From Patiria pectinifera (taxonomy: Eukaryota > Echinodermata > Asteroidea > Valvatida > Asterinidae), in NCBI GenBank assembly GCA_029964075.1, contig CM057145.1, positions 2,790,001 to 2,854,000 of the forward strand: DNA of 64,000 nt. Reading direction: 5' to 3'. Made by a program: the position numbers and the translations under genes. Every line of letters starts with the position of its first letter. The first letter of the stretch is position 1. The notes beneath the pieces are model-generated. The model saw only the letters and a list, made by a program, of their open reading frames with translations. It did not search any database and was not told the DNA's origin. Shown here one piece after another: positions 40,301 to 55,300 of the stretch.

Positions 40301-43300
40301 TTAAATTTCTAGCAGTCAATACTTTCCAAGTAGTCAATACTTTCCAATCCCACTTATTTTGATATTTTTTAACTGACATGGGTTGACTAATATAATAGGC
40401 CTCTCTCAAATGACATCATTTGCTACAGATCAGCCACGTACCAAGCCTGTTCGGTATGGCGATATTTCACGATATTTCGATTATATTTTCATATCGGAAA
40501 TCGTATCGATCTCATAAAAAAAAATCGGCACATCGCAAAGTCAATCCCTTACAGTTTCAAACCATGCTAAAGCGCCCATGAAAAAAAACAGAAAACAAAT
40601 TCATTCACATTGTTTTTACCGCGATAGGTCTTACCTATTCATTTCCAGTTTTGAAGCGAGCAATGTGACAGCTCATTCGATAATTCATTGTGTTTTATAC
40701 CGCGTGATTGCGGGTTCGAATCACGGTGTTGCACATGTTTTTTTTATTAATATTATTATTTTCTAACCTGAGGCTTGGGAGGATTTTATTAAAAAGGGAA
40801 ATAAAGCTCGAATTTCATATATTTATATTTTTGATTTTCTGTCCATGTTTTTAGAAAAGTATAAAGTCCAAAACGTCATAGCGTATTGCGGATGTCGCAC
40901 GCGCGTTTGGGAGCGGGAGAAAAAATGAATCAAATTTTCCTGCACGTATTTTTCCTGACTCGAAGCGAGCTTCTCTTCCGTGGTTGTGCCTGGGCACTTA
41001 CACTTGCTTAGTGCCAAAGCTGTCCCAAACTTATGAAATCTGTTCATATTTTCAGCAACAAAAAACGCGAAAACCAACTGTTCAGTACAGAACAAAAATG
41101 CGTCACAAGACATTGGACTGATCCATTCATTTTTTTAAAGGGTGTTTCACCTCATTTTTTGAGTTAACATCGTCTTCGAACAAAATCTTTAGAAAAAAAA
41201 ATATTTTGTTAGTTTGTAACGATGAAGAACTTTTTCTGAACCAGGAAATATTTCGGACTCCATTAAAAAAAATATTATTTGTAATTCTGAAAAGATGGAA
41301 ATACTGGTAAATTGTTTTCAGTGAAGCACACCCTTGCCGCAATGGTGTGGGCTGTACTATGCGTGCGCGCACGTGTAGATCATGTCAATGCGGCGTGCAA
41401 TTGCGTGCTTGTGCTTCGTTCTTTCCTCGATATGGATTTCTAATAAATTGCACATTTTTATCCAACATTTCAAGGTAATTTTGTTTTCGATGTTTGAATG
41501 TGGAATTTGTTTTCTACCTAAATTGGCAAAGAAAATGAGACTCTAGTCAAATAAACTTGACGATTTTGTTCAGGACATATTGGGTCTTTTTCGCGGCAGT
41601 GGACATGGTGGATCGTGACTTCGGTCGTGTTTTTGTTTTTTGTTTTTTGTTTTTTTATTCCATTGTTCCATGAATGGAAAAATGACGTCATCACGATAAT
41701 ATCGCGATATCCGATATTTTTTTCACGATATGCCGATTTAATAATAAATGGATATCGAACAGGCTTACCACGTACTTCGGCGTTTTGAGCGTCAACTTGC
41801 ATAACGCGCATTGGCTGCGTCGTATTTCCAACACATTTCGAGCAACAAGCATTTTTTTGTTTAGATCATGTTCAACACTGATTGTGTAAAATACGCAGTT
41901 GCAGTTCTCCTACAGAGATGGCCGTCATTGAGAAAGACCTATATGAACTAACATAACTGAATAACCCGTTGCACTGTGAAAAGTGAATACTCTTATTAGC
42001 TGTCATATGTGCTGGTCCCAGAGGGCCAGCCTATTTTCGGCTTCGTACCTATCTGACTAACTGACTGACTGACGGTCTCCCCGACTGACTGACTCCCCCA
42101 CTGACTCCCCTACGAATGACTCGCTGACAGCCACTTGCTACCTGGGCAGTGCTGTTGTATAGGATACACCCTGGGCGTAATTCCAATGAAGGGGCTTCAT
42201 CCCACCCATTGTGTAGACCAGATGTATGAACAGACTTCCATTGAATAGCCATTCCAAATCGAGTAGAATCTTGTGGACTCTGGGACCAGCTCTGCTAGTC
42301 ATCCATTGTCTGAATTTCTAATACCAAATGCTTGCGTTTTAAATACTGACGTACTAACATTTGCTTGTATATCATGTTCAATAGCAAAGCCCGATAAGGA
42401 TAGGGCAACCGGTAAGATTCCAATATCATTACTTTCATTTTCATGCTGTTTAGAAAATGTTCATCTTGTGATAAAGTCTGTTCTTGTAAACTGTGTTGTA
42501 GTGTCATATGTAGTCTTGGTGTGCAGTGTACAATTTGCTTGCTAGCAGTAAATGTAGTCATAAAAAATAAGTTGTCAATTTGTTTAATGTTGAATCTGTG
42601 TTTAGTCTTGCTTGATTTTAAATGTAGCTGCGTTCAGATTTGACTGTCTTAGAACTCTCAAATGTTTCGTTGGTGGATTCTGTTGTTTTGGTTTTTGTAT
42701 GGTTCATGGTTTGTATGTGTGAAGGGATTGTTCATAAATTCTGTAAGAACAGTTATGAATTGGCATATTGTCATAAAAGTGGTTTGATCTGAAATTGTGT
42801 TCATAATTATTCAATAATATATTCATAATTATGCATACATTCATGATTATGCATACATTCATGATTATGCTTGTGATTACTGTTACTTGGTTTTGGAAGG
42901 TCGATTGTAAGTTGTTCATTGATTAAATGTGTATGATTATTGCTGGGTATGCATATATTCGTGATCATGCATATTCATGATGATCGTACTGTAGAGGGTC
43001 CATCCTCAGCTTGGGCAGTAGTGGGAGGATTTTTGGGCGTTGATTATGGATGCATATTCATGATCATGCATATTCATGATGATTATTATTCATACTGGAG
43101 AGGGTCCATCGTCAGCTTGGTCAGTGGTGGGAGGATTTATGGGAGTTGATCATGGATGCATATTCATGATCATGCATATTCATGAACATGCATATTCATG
43201 ATGACTGTTTTATGATTTGTACTGTAGAGGGTCCATCGTCAGCTTGGTCAGTGGTGGGAGGATTTCTGGGAGTTGATTACTGAGACCGTGGTCATGCCAG

Positions 43301-46300
43301 GCTCACGCTTTGCTAAGTTGTGGGAACGAGGCGTGTTGGCCATCACATTGCTGATATCCGTGCTGTATCCCTACTGCGCTAGCTTCATCGGTGAGTAGAC
43401 CAACACTTGTCGCTTCAAGACATAAGATTATTTACTTTACGTTCAGTTTGTTCGTTTCCAATAATAACACCACTTAAAATCCAAAGAAGAACGTTCAAAA
43501 CTTAAGCTGTTGAAGTTTGAGCTCAGTTGATATTGCAGTTTACGAGAAAACAGTGAGAACCCTGCACAATCTTTTGATCACGAAAACACAATTCCGTCAA
43601 AAGCAGTCTTTGTTTTCAATAATCAGTCAATTGACTGATTGCTGGAAATCACCTACATTTCTTGATTTCTTCTAAATGACAGCAAGCCAGACGGATAATG
43701 TCATAGGATGTTTAGTACTAGTACAATCTTTAACGCAAGCAAGCTTTTGATGAAAAATTAATTTGGTAGGTTACTTTTAGGATAAATGCAAACGATCCTA
43801 TACGCCTTAACATATACCTCAATACCACAATGGCATAGAAGAGAGAATGCTAAATCTGTTCTTGAATCAAAACAAGAGGAAATTAATTTCTTATTGTTCG
43901 TTTACTTTTTCTCATTCCAGCAAACAGTGGGGCCAGGCAAGCACCAAATGTGGACATAAACGGTAGGATTACAAAAAAAAAGGCAGTATAAAGTAACGTT
44001 CATTTTGCAGTTAAAATGCATTTGATATTAATTATTATAAATTTATTTTTAGCTTAGTGTCATTTCTATTTGATACTTATAAAGTTGAACAAAGAAATTG
44101 ACTGGAGCGGGGTTTGAACCTGTGACCTCCGGATTGCCGTTCCGGTGCTCTACCAACTGAGCTGTCCAGCCCTATGTTGGCAGTCCCCATTTTGTCAATG
44201 TCTTTGTTTAAGAGGCGCTAGTCAGAAGCCATAAAGCCGTATATGCCATGTAGCCAGGGATCACGCCCAAAGTCACGATACTAGCAACATTACCAAATGT
44301 TATCTTGAAGTACTGCTTGAATATGCTTGTCCGTTTCATCGATAGATTATGCCGATGACGGCTATTCTGGTAATCTCGTGCTGATGACACTCATGTACAT
44401 CATGGACTTCGTGCTGCTCTTTGACATCATCGTCAGACTCAGGACGGCCGTGTCAACTCCAAACGGTAATTAATGAATTTTATGCAATGCCTGAATAAGT
44501 CCCTGTCAGCTGATTGGTCAGTCGTTGATCACATGTCACTGTATTATTCGTCCCAACCCACAGCCCGGCCGCACCGCCAAAATAAAAGTTCTATTCTAAT
44601 CAGATGATGAGGATTTATTCAAGCGTTGTGTAAAACAAACAATGAATTCTTCACATTCGTGCAATGGAAAGAATAATTTCATTCGGTGACGGATGTCTAG
44701 ATGGCTTGTACCCTTTCAAAGTGTATAATCGATTGCCAACAAAGTGCAAACAAACTACATATGGTAAATTTGGGCCAGTTTTTTTTAGAAAAAGCCAGTT
44801 TTTTTTTATGCTGGTCCGCCGACCAGCGTTTGAAATTGATACAAAAATACCACTTTTCTTGAAAATGTCAGCACACTAGGTGCTATGATTTTACAGGATG
44901 CTTAAGACTGTCATTCACTAACAGTCCAGCAAGGTATTTCATGATAATTTTGAAGTTTTGTTTTTTTGATGTTTGCAAATGTTGTGTAATTCCCTTTAAT
45001 TGGCTGGTCTATGAATAGACCTGAAACGTAATGACGTCACGCGTTGTTTACATGCGCCTTCTAGCAGGTGGCTTTCTTGCCCACCTGGCTCCCATTAGCA
45101 AGCGCACATGTAAACTAAGCGTCACGTCATATCGAGAGCTATTCCGTACTAAAACTGTTTAGTAAAATTTGGTGGTTTTTTTTTACAGGCACATACAAAG
45201 ACTTCAAGAGTATCCGCGACCACTACGTCAGAAGTTTGGGCTTTGTTCTGGACGTCGTTGCCATACTGCCGTTAGATTTCTTCTCACTCCTTGTACCTCA
45301 AGGCGGGGCACGAGACAACGCCTTGTACTTCCTATCCCTGAATAGACTAGTCAAGGCTTGGAGGGTCAGTAGTAAAATCAAGTCCATCACAAGTCCATCA
45401 CAAGTCAATCACAAGTCCATCACTAGTCCATCACAAGTCCATCACTAGTCCATCACAAGTCCGTCACAAGTCCATCACAAGTCCATCACAAGTCCATCAC
45501 AAGTCCATCACAAGTCCATCACAAGTCCATCACAAGTCCATCACAAGTCCATCACAAGTCCATCACAAGTCAATCACAAGTCCATCACAAGTCCATCACA
45601 AGCCAACCACAAGTCAATCACTAGTCTTATGTTTCTATTAGGCATGTGCGGTATTAGATTTTTAGAGTTCACGGTATACCGCCACAGATATATTACAAAA
45701 ATAAAATTGCATACCGAGGTTTTCGGTATTTTGTATATCGGTATTATTGAGTATCAAACAAATATTGTCACTATACGGTAATTAAATATAGTCCAAGCCT
45801 AATTTCTGTCTTCTTAAAGGTTCTACTGTACATGTTTTGCTTTAGATGCCCAACTATTTCAAGAATTTGGAGAAAGACTTGGACGTCAACATCGCCACCA
45901 TCCGATTCTTCAAGTTCTTCATCTACATCGCTTTGCTGTCGCATTGGAGCTCTTGTCTTTGGTATCTAGTAACTTGTGACACAGGAGCGTAAGTTCATCT
46001 TGTTCCCCAAAAAAACTTCTTAAAGTCTTGGGTACTGCTTTATTTGTTCTAGCCTTGGTTCAAGACGTTAGTGATTAATAATGGACTTACGCAGCGCAGC
46101 CAGTTTTGATGGCATGTGCACTAGTGTAAGTAACGTCTTGAACTAAGACTACATTTTTACTTTTCTGGTTTGTTGATATTGTGTGATTTTACACGCAATT
46201 ATTGAAGTGAAGTTTGAATCCCACCTCTGTTCCAGTCGAGGGAAGTTCTAAGTTTCAAACCGGTTATTTTTGAACCACCAAAGATGTTAGGTACCGAACT

Positions 46301-49300
46301 GCTACAAAACTTTTATAAAAGTGTACTTCGTTTGGTTTGTACGAGGGGTGATTGACAATAAGTCTGTGGCCTGAGGTAGAAGCAGATGAGCTATACAGTT
46401 TTGACTGATATTGTGTGCAGTTCAACTTGTTGAATGATTACACAGAAAGTTTGAAGTTATTATCTTTTCTTGTTTTTCTGTTACAGATAATTAAACCTTG
46501 ACAGTTATCGGTTCCTAAGAATTAAACCTTGAAAATGGACAAAATTGAAACATTTGATTGAACAAAAAAATCGAAGAAACGAACTCACAAAAGGCCGGAT
46601 TGTCCCTTGAAAGGTTGTGCCAAGTCCATTTTTGATCAGGTCTAAGGAGCTTCAGGACCCAGCAAGCTCACACCTTGGACATGATGGCCGATATTTTTCT
46701 CCATTTTTTCCATGTTCAAGGTTTAATTCACACACAATAGGTCTCTTCCAAATGACGTCATTTCCAACAGACCATTCACGTGCATCGGCAATTTGAGCGT
46801 CAACTTGCACAACATTTCGTACGTATTTCGGGCAACAAGCGCGCATATTTGGTACATTTTCAACACTGCGCAATACGTGCTTGATTGCGTAAAATACGCA
46901 GTTAAGTTCTCCTACAGAGATGGCCGTCTTTGAGTGAGACTATATCAGTCAAAACTGTACCTCATCTCCAACCTTATGCCAGGAAATCATCACTCACCCC
47001 TCGCACCAAAGATTTTTCAACGAGACCTGGTTGAATTGGACTCGTCATGTCATCAACTTCCCAATGAAGCCCGTTTCCTAACCTATCTTTTGATAATGTC
47101 ATGATGAACACAAGTAGACGTTCAACGTGTACCCTTGTTGATTCTTTTTTAAATGTTACCGATCGCCGTTTGTTATTTGGCGACCCCACGTTGACATCAT
47201 GCTTTGTTTTTAACACATTTATTTTTATCCCTATCATTTCTTATTTCTCCCCCCCCCCCCTCCCCCCTATCTAACCCATATCATGTCCCCCACCCCCGTG
47301 ATATTTCCAAGCAGCTGTCAGTTGGATATGAAGACAACGGACGCAGATTTTGTGTTTAACGTTAAGGGCGCCAGGTCAGATACTGAGTCTCTATCATTGT
47401 ACGATTGTCCATTGTGTGAACAGTTTGGTGTCATACGAAAAGCACATCTTTACATTTGTGAATTTGCACCTCTAAACATGTGTCCATAACTTGCAACAGA
47501 GCACTTGCTTTTTTTTAATGTACTTTTCGCATTTTTATCTTCAAACAAACTTGATTCCTGAACCATGATTGGCCAATCCAATCACAACAGTGATGTGCAT
47601 GAACTTTTCAGCAGTTATCCCACTACATGTACACGCAGCAGGAACGGCGCGCACATCTTTAAATTACGCGATACGCAGATTGCGGTATGGACCGTGCTAA
47701 AGTTAGTGCTCTGCTCTGTATAAACCATCACCTGCACTGCTTCTATGGAAATCCATGGTGGTCAACTACTGTGTACGCTCCCTTCAATAACATTGTGCTA
47801 ATACAACTTCAAATTAATGTGTCGTGAAGAAAATTTGTCAAAGTAAAATTAGCAAACTTAGGCAAATAATAATATAATATTAATTTGGTGCTTATATAGC
47901 GCTTTATACCAAAGGTTTCAAAGCGCTTCACAATTATTACCCCTGTTCATCAGGCCAAGAGACCATTTTTCTACAGCAGCACAAGATCAGCGCATTCTGA
48001 TCTCTACCTTCACAGGTACCCATTTATACTCCTGGGTGGAGAGAGGCAACTGTAGTAAAGTGTCTTGCTCAAGAACACAAGCACCGTGTTCCCCGTCAGG
48101 GTTCGAACCCTTGTACCATGCATGGCACATGAGTATACCACATGACCGCAGTTAACATGTACTGACTGTACGTTAATCATTATGGCTGGGCTTGGGCGAC
48201 TTCAATATCTATCTCCAAAATGTTGCAATTTTCACTGTCAAAACAGCTCACTTCGTTCAGTGATGTGCACTCAGTGATGTGCTAGATACTGTTGGAAAGC
48301 TCCAAAGAATCTGCCGCCAGTGACGTAACTCCACTTGCGCCACAATTTACTGCGTAAGTTGCGCAACATTTCACGCTGCGCAGCATTTCACTTATGACAC
48401 ATTTTCACAAACGTTTTATAGTGCGTAAGCCCGCAACTTGCGCAACAAAGTACGGCTTAACTTGTGCAATAATTGTAGTTTGCATAAGTTGTGGAGTAGC
48501 GACTGAAAAGGTCCTTTTTCTAGCCAATCGTGATCGTCTTGAATCCCAGCATTGCGCAACTTATTGAGGTCGACACATGAATCGAAGAGCTCCCAGCCTA
48601 CATAAAGCAGGATTGACTGGCTGTGACTGTTAATGTAACTTATTTCAGCTGTGCTTTGATTGTAGGTGATTGATTAGACAGCTGTGCCTCCAGTTTCCTG
48701 CTTTTGTCTGTTGACTGAATTTGACTAGTCACAGTGCTTGTTTGAAATATGATCTGACTGTTTGTGACTAGCCTGTGTAAAAGGCATGGCAGGGAAGTGG
48801 GTGGAACTTTCGACTGTCTGTGACTGTTTAAACAGTAGGAGGATTAAGCTATGTGCTTGAACCAGAATATGCAGCCCACTTTGGTACCCTACAGTATCGA
48901 AATTTTGAGAATTATTTTAGGTGTATAAAAAAAAGAGACAAAAATGTTGGGTAGAAAGCTCTCAAATACATTGTGCAATGGTTTTTAGATAAACACATTG
49001 TTAAATTTTGTTTTGATTGGATATTATTGTGCTTTGAATTGGTTTTTAATCCTTAAGATTTTTAAACAGGTATAATAACCAAACATCAGTGCTTAAATTA
49101 TCATGATCACAAAGTTTTTTTCAATTTCTTGGCCATTTTGTCATTAAATCTGTCATTGCCATGTGTATGCATGCATACCATTCCCACCTATTTGCACCAA
49201 TCATTCAACCATGCACCACTTTAACGGCATAAATATTTCGCACCAGCACTTTCCAACATTTTCATCCCGATTTACCCTTTTTCCCCCAGAAGTAGAGCTT

Positions 49301-52300
49301 TTGTGGCATATTTTCACGTTTAATTAAAAATGTGAGTAGATAATAATTTGCATGAATAACAGAAGGCACCCATTAACATAATGTTTGAGCTTGGATTTTT
49401 GTGACTCTTTTTATTTATACAAATGAGGTATGTTCATGAATGCAATGGTAAGAATAATTTTGTGAGGCGACAGATGAAATGTTTGCCTCGTGGAATTGAA
49501 CATTCCATCCGTCTCCAAATGAAATTATTCTTTCCATTGCACTCATAACATTCATTATTTTGTTTTGTAAAAGAATGAACAACTTGTACGAAATGTCAAA
49601 TTAAATTCAACTGAAAAGGTTTCCTGTAAATCTTACAGCAAATATAAATCAGTTTTAATTTTGTAGCAAACTCTTTCCACCTGTAAAACACAGTATTTAA
49701 AAGTTACTTAATAAGCTACTCATATTGGGAGACACTAAAAAAACAAACGTCTTTTCAATTTTCTTATTTCTGTAATTAAAGTTTCCCTTGTGTTTTTGAT
49801 TTTTCGCTGGTTTTGTAAGAATCTAATTTTGATTTTTGTTCAATTTTGGTTTATATTTAAACAGTCCTAAGCAAGCTCAGAGTCCTAAGGTCCCGACTAC
49901 AGATGTCCCCATGTCCGGCACGACTCCCTCACCGTTTGACGAGTACATCACTGCGCTGTACTGGGCCGCGGCTACCATGACGAGTACCGGCTACGGCGAC
50001 ATCAGTGCGCATACAACCATCGGCCGCGCTATCGCGCTGGGCGCCATGTTGATTGGACTGCTTCTGTATGGTTACTGCCTGTCCTCAATTGCTGCTACGC
50101 TAGCCAACGCTGATGCGCCAAGGTTTGAAGTCCACTAACTTTGCTTTTGTCACGTTCACATTCGTCATTTTACATTGCTTAATGTGACATTTCATGCATG
50201 CATTAGGGAATGTAGATATTATGATTTGACTTTAATACTAAAATTGGACTTTAATACCCATGGGGAATGTGGCCTAGTGGTTAGGGTTCGTGACTCATGA
50301 TCAGAGGGTCAGGGTTCGAATCCAGCTGCTGGCCATATGTTGTGTCCTTGGGCAAGCCACTTCACCCCACTTGCCTCTCTCCACCCAGGAGTATAAATGG
50401 GTACCGGCATTAGCTGGGAGCAACTTGCTATGGGCTGGCATCCCATCCAGGGGGAATAGAAATATTCTCAGTCATTTCATGCTTCTGAAACTGGAGATAA
50501 ACGCTGGCCTGATGGGCCACATTGGCTCGTGACAGACATTACTATACCTAATACCCACACCAATGTAAAACTACAATCGTTTATTTATACATTTATTTAC
50601 TGTAGGGTATGCCCAAACAGTTTAAAACTGGTTTTCATTGGGGCCGTGCGTACATTTAATAATTGTTGACTGCTTTGATGTGGGATATGACATTTTTAAC
50701 GACCAATGAAATGACAGTATCCAAGCACACGATATTCAGGCGTGCAACTTTTCCTCGGATCCGCCGATTTCCTCGTTTTTTTACTTCTCATGAATGCCAT
50801 TACAAATTAAAAAACATTGTACAAAGTCTTGTGTGGTTTGGAATTTCCTCATTTTTTTCTAAATTCCCAGTTGCATGCCTCTGGAATCGCAGATCTAGAA
50901 TTGCCAAAAATGGTTGATTGTTTGAGTATTTTGTCATTTTGTTTGTTTTGTATTTCTTGCTCATCTAGAGTGAACTTCCAGGAGAAACTGTTTGCCGTTC
51001 AAGAGTTCATGAAAGATCACAACTTGAAGTTGAATCTCCAGCATCGAGTGGTCAAGTATCTCGGCCTGGTGTTCAGAAGACACAGGTAGGTCATCATATA
51101 CACGGATATAATCACAGTCTTTAGAATTGTTCATTTGGGATAAATTTTAGCCACTGACCATTAATGAATTTCGTCAGTTTTCATCACGGATGTGTGCTTG
51201 CATTACTAGTGTTAGAAATTCTTGTTTGAAGTAGGGTAGATCAGTTGTCTTTTGTGCATTTTTGTTTGTTTGAAGTAGCAAAAGTGCTGAAAACTTAAGA
51301 CGGGTGCTTAACAACTATTACCTGATGAAGTTTTAGCTCTTTGAATGCTGTAATTCCGGGAAAAACAATATTCTAGGATCTCGATTTTAATTTAAAAGTT
51401 CCCAAGTCTTCTTTTCGGTTTGCGGTAACACCATGTGGTAATAACTACTGCTTAGGAGATATTAGTTCTGAAAAGAACTTGTCCTGCTTATTATCAACTT
51501 TGCTAAGAAGTTTTTGTTCTGATAAGAACAGTCCTGCTGTAAGTTCTAAACGAACTTGTCTTTGGTCTCAACGTTTCGACTAGCCTCTGCTAGTCTCATC
51601 GTCAGAGTTACCCACACATGGTGTACCACCAAAAAAACGATACGATACCCCACCCCACACCCAAAAGCCCTATTCCCAAGTCTTGTTTTGAATTGCGCCT
51701 GAAATCGGCGTCTGGGACACGTTCTCATTCAGCCGATTGCAGCTACGTGATGTCACGCACTGAACTGATGAATATTAATGGGCGCCCGTGCGTGTTCGAT
51801 GTGTCGACGCTTGCGCGCACCCATTCACGGATTCACCCAATTACAAACCAACTATTGATGGAAATTTCCAAGAATGCTTCACTTGATGCATCTTTGGAAA
51901 TGGCCTTTTATTGTTTTCTTCAAAATGACAGCATGCCAGAAGGAATAATTTCACAGGGAGTTTAGTGCCATTGTTATCTTCAAACCAAGTAAGCTTTTTA
52001 ACAATAATTTTGTCAGTTACTTTTTGGACAGCTGCAAATGATGGACTTTACCTTTAAAGATCGGCTCATATTTTATGTGAATTTGAAGGATATTTCACGT
52101 CATGAAAAATTCATTGTGATGTTTAACAAAGTCAAAATATGTTTAACATTTTTTTTAATTTGCTGCGCGAAAACTTGCAATCTTTTTCATGCTGAATATG
52201 CAATCATGTATTTTGTTTGGATATATTTGATGGCTATTCTTTGGTTTGAATTGATAGGGGTGAGGTCATGCCGGGAGGGATGCGTCTCATGCATGATATG

Positions 52301-55300
52301 CCCATACAGCTACAGCAGGAGATTGCGTATGAAGACGCCCAAGAGACACTAGGCCAGGTACGAGTAACAAACTGTGCAGCGCACACTGGGGTTAACATGC
52401 AAATCTACATTCCCACAAACTTGAACACTCGACCTGATTGGTTAATCCATGGCAACAACAGTTATTGCATGGTTATATTGCATTGTGCGTATTACGTTAA
52501 TCTTAAGATGTAACATTTTCCAGCTGCACGCACATGCAGTGGAAAAGCTGTTAAAGCGTTACCACAGCGCACGCGTTGAAGATGAATTTGTAATATTCCA
52601 TTTGTGCTCCGGAACATGAAAATGCAGTGACCATATCTTTGGACACAGACACACTACATTATTCCGTGTTCCACTCGCGCTTTGGTCGACCCATGTCAAG
52701 GTGTTACCCGTCATTGCACATACATGTACCATATTTGTCGGCCGCATATGCATTTTTGTTGTGCACACGTGTGTAATGGGATAACTGCTAAAAATATCCC
52801 ACAGCATTGGTATTGCATCTTTGTTACAACTGATTGGGACATGCTTTTGCATGGAGTATGTCTTGAATACGAGTGGTTTAAAAAAGAGTTTAAACCTTTT
52901 CAGAGGCAGATTTCTCAAGATTTCAGAGACATGTTGAAATTGTTTTGAGACATTCCTTAACTTCAAGATCTTGGTGGTATATTGTGAAAACGGCGTTCAA
53001 AATAAAGCTCAAGTTTAGAAATAGCGGCCGTTTACAGAAGAATGGTCAAAAACTAGTTTGTCAGCGTCTATGGCAGTCATGTAGACATAATTACAATTAT
53101 TGCATTTCTTTGTACGTGCAGTGCTATTGTGTTGACCATATGTCTTAGACTTTCATGTGGACAAACTGGTTTTTGACCATATTTCGCCGTTTTCACTGTA
53201 AACCACGAAGATGCTGTGGTTTAGGAATATCTTGAAACAATTTTAACATGTCTGCCCAATTCCAAGAAATCTGCGTCTGGAAATGTAAACTGTGTTCAAA
53301 TATTTCAAGCGATGTTCTTTTTCCTAAGTCAGCATCACTAGGTAAACTTTCACAAAGATGAATTATTCAATGGGTTTGTCTTAAATTTCAGGTACCCCTG
53401 TTCAAGGATTGCGACGCTGCGTTCCTGCGCATGCTGGCTTTGAAGACTCACGCGTATCTCTTCACGCCCGGAGACATGATCGTATACGAAGGCGACATGG
53501 GTCGAGAGATGTACTTCATTCGCAGGGGAACTTGTGAGGTATGCTACTTTGAGTTTTATTAAAAGCATTTGAAATTTTTTTTCACGAAATTTCTTTGGGC
53601 AGTTTCACACTAATTGGCCAATTAGATAAGTTTATGGATGTTGCATATAAAGGGTAAAACATGAGCTAGTGTTTTCTGATTTTTTTCCCTATACCTTGCT
53701 AAGTTGAAGTGACTAGGACAAGAAAATACAAGAGATGATATCTTTTTTTTGTGGAGAAAATTACTGGTCATTTTCTGTGTTCGTACGTAACATGGACAGA
53801 CACACTGCAAGGAAAAGGGTGCTTAGGACAAATTTAGTTTCTAATAGGCACTTTCATTTGACATTATTAACCCATTAAAAATTGCTATCAGGTGAAAATA
53901 TAACAGTTTTTGCACTGGCTTCAAAGATATGATGTGATTAGGGTTACGTATGAACAGGGACAGACATTTTGTGACAAATGTCAAGTCAATTCGTACGTGT
54001 AAATCCTGATTATAAAATATCAAATAATTCTTCACATTGACTCTACGTTTTCTAGGTTTTGACTGATTGCATTCCTCCAGGGTACATCTTAAATCAGATA
54101 TCACTAAATGTTCTTACTTTGTGACTTTATCTAAAATGTCTGTCCTTCGTTACATACATAACAATTTTTAAAACAATACATCCACCGTATTTCTAAAATA
54201 CAAAACCAGTCAGTTATAAACTTTGCAGGTGAGGATATTTGTTCAATGCTTGAAATGTTTACAGCAAAAATTGAGAGACCAAGATCCTAGTTTTATTATC
54301 AAAACTCAAAAGGTCTTCTTAAATGTCACATTTTTGGGCCCTTAAGTGTGGAATTGCCCGTTTATAAAAAAAAGGGTGAAATAAGTGACATTTTTTTCCC
54401 TGCAGTTAAGAGCTCCCAGCCTCCATAATGTAAAGCAGGATTGACTGACTGTGACTGTTTACGTTACTTGATACAGCTGTGCTTTGACTGTAGGTGATTG
54501 ATAAGCCAGCTGTGCCACCAGTTTCCTGCTTTTTGTCTGTTGACTGAATTTGACTAGTCACGGTGCTTGTTTGAAATATGATCTGACTGTTGGGGATCAG
54601 CCTGTGTAAAAGGCATGGCAGGGGAAGTGGATGGAGTTTTTGACTGTCTGTGACTGTTTAAACAGTTGAAGGGTTAACGATACTTGAATGGAAAATTACA
54701 AAGTACGAAGGTAACAAGGACCGGAAAAATGTCACACTTTGGACCCCAAATTTATAGTCTGTCCCATTTATAAGTTCACATCTCATTTGTAGACCTGTTT
54801 AACTACTACCATGACTTTATTTATTTGAAAACTTGTATTTCTGCGTCTTTTTTTTTTGGACCAAGATTCTTTCCAAAGACTTGACAAGAGTGACAAGCAC
54901 CATAGGACCTGGTCAGTATTTTGGCGAAGTCGGTCTGATCTTTGGTGATTACCGTACAGCTACGGTACGGGCCGCGTCGTACTGCGAACTGCTCATGCTC
55001 AAACGATCGGATCTGGACGAAGTCCTGCAACATTTTCCTCTCATTGCAAAGTAAGTATCGCGGGGAAAAAAAATAATCATGGTGTCATTTTAAGCCTGAT
55101 AGGTTTATCTACCCATATGTATGCAGCGATATTCCACAAAATATTTAAATTTTCATTTTTGGGAAATTTTTCTGAATGTCTACTTCTTTTTGACACATCC
55201 TGTAGAGATTTGTAGAAAGCTGTGCAAAATGTTGACTAAAAAGCATCAATTTATAGACATTGGTATTTTTCATGTACATATATGTTGATAGGTAAATTTT

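Noticed and set aside
44664-44879. 71-codon ORF in intron 12
   Set aside because: Lies across a MITE fragment and a dispersed repeat that has a non-coding partner at 4.8 kb.
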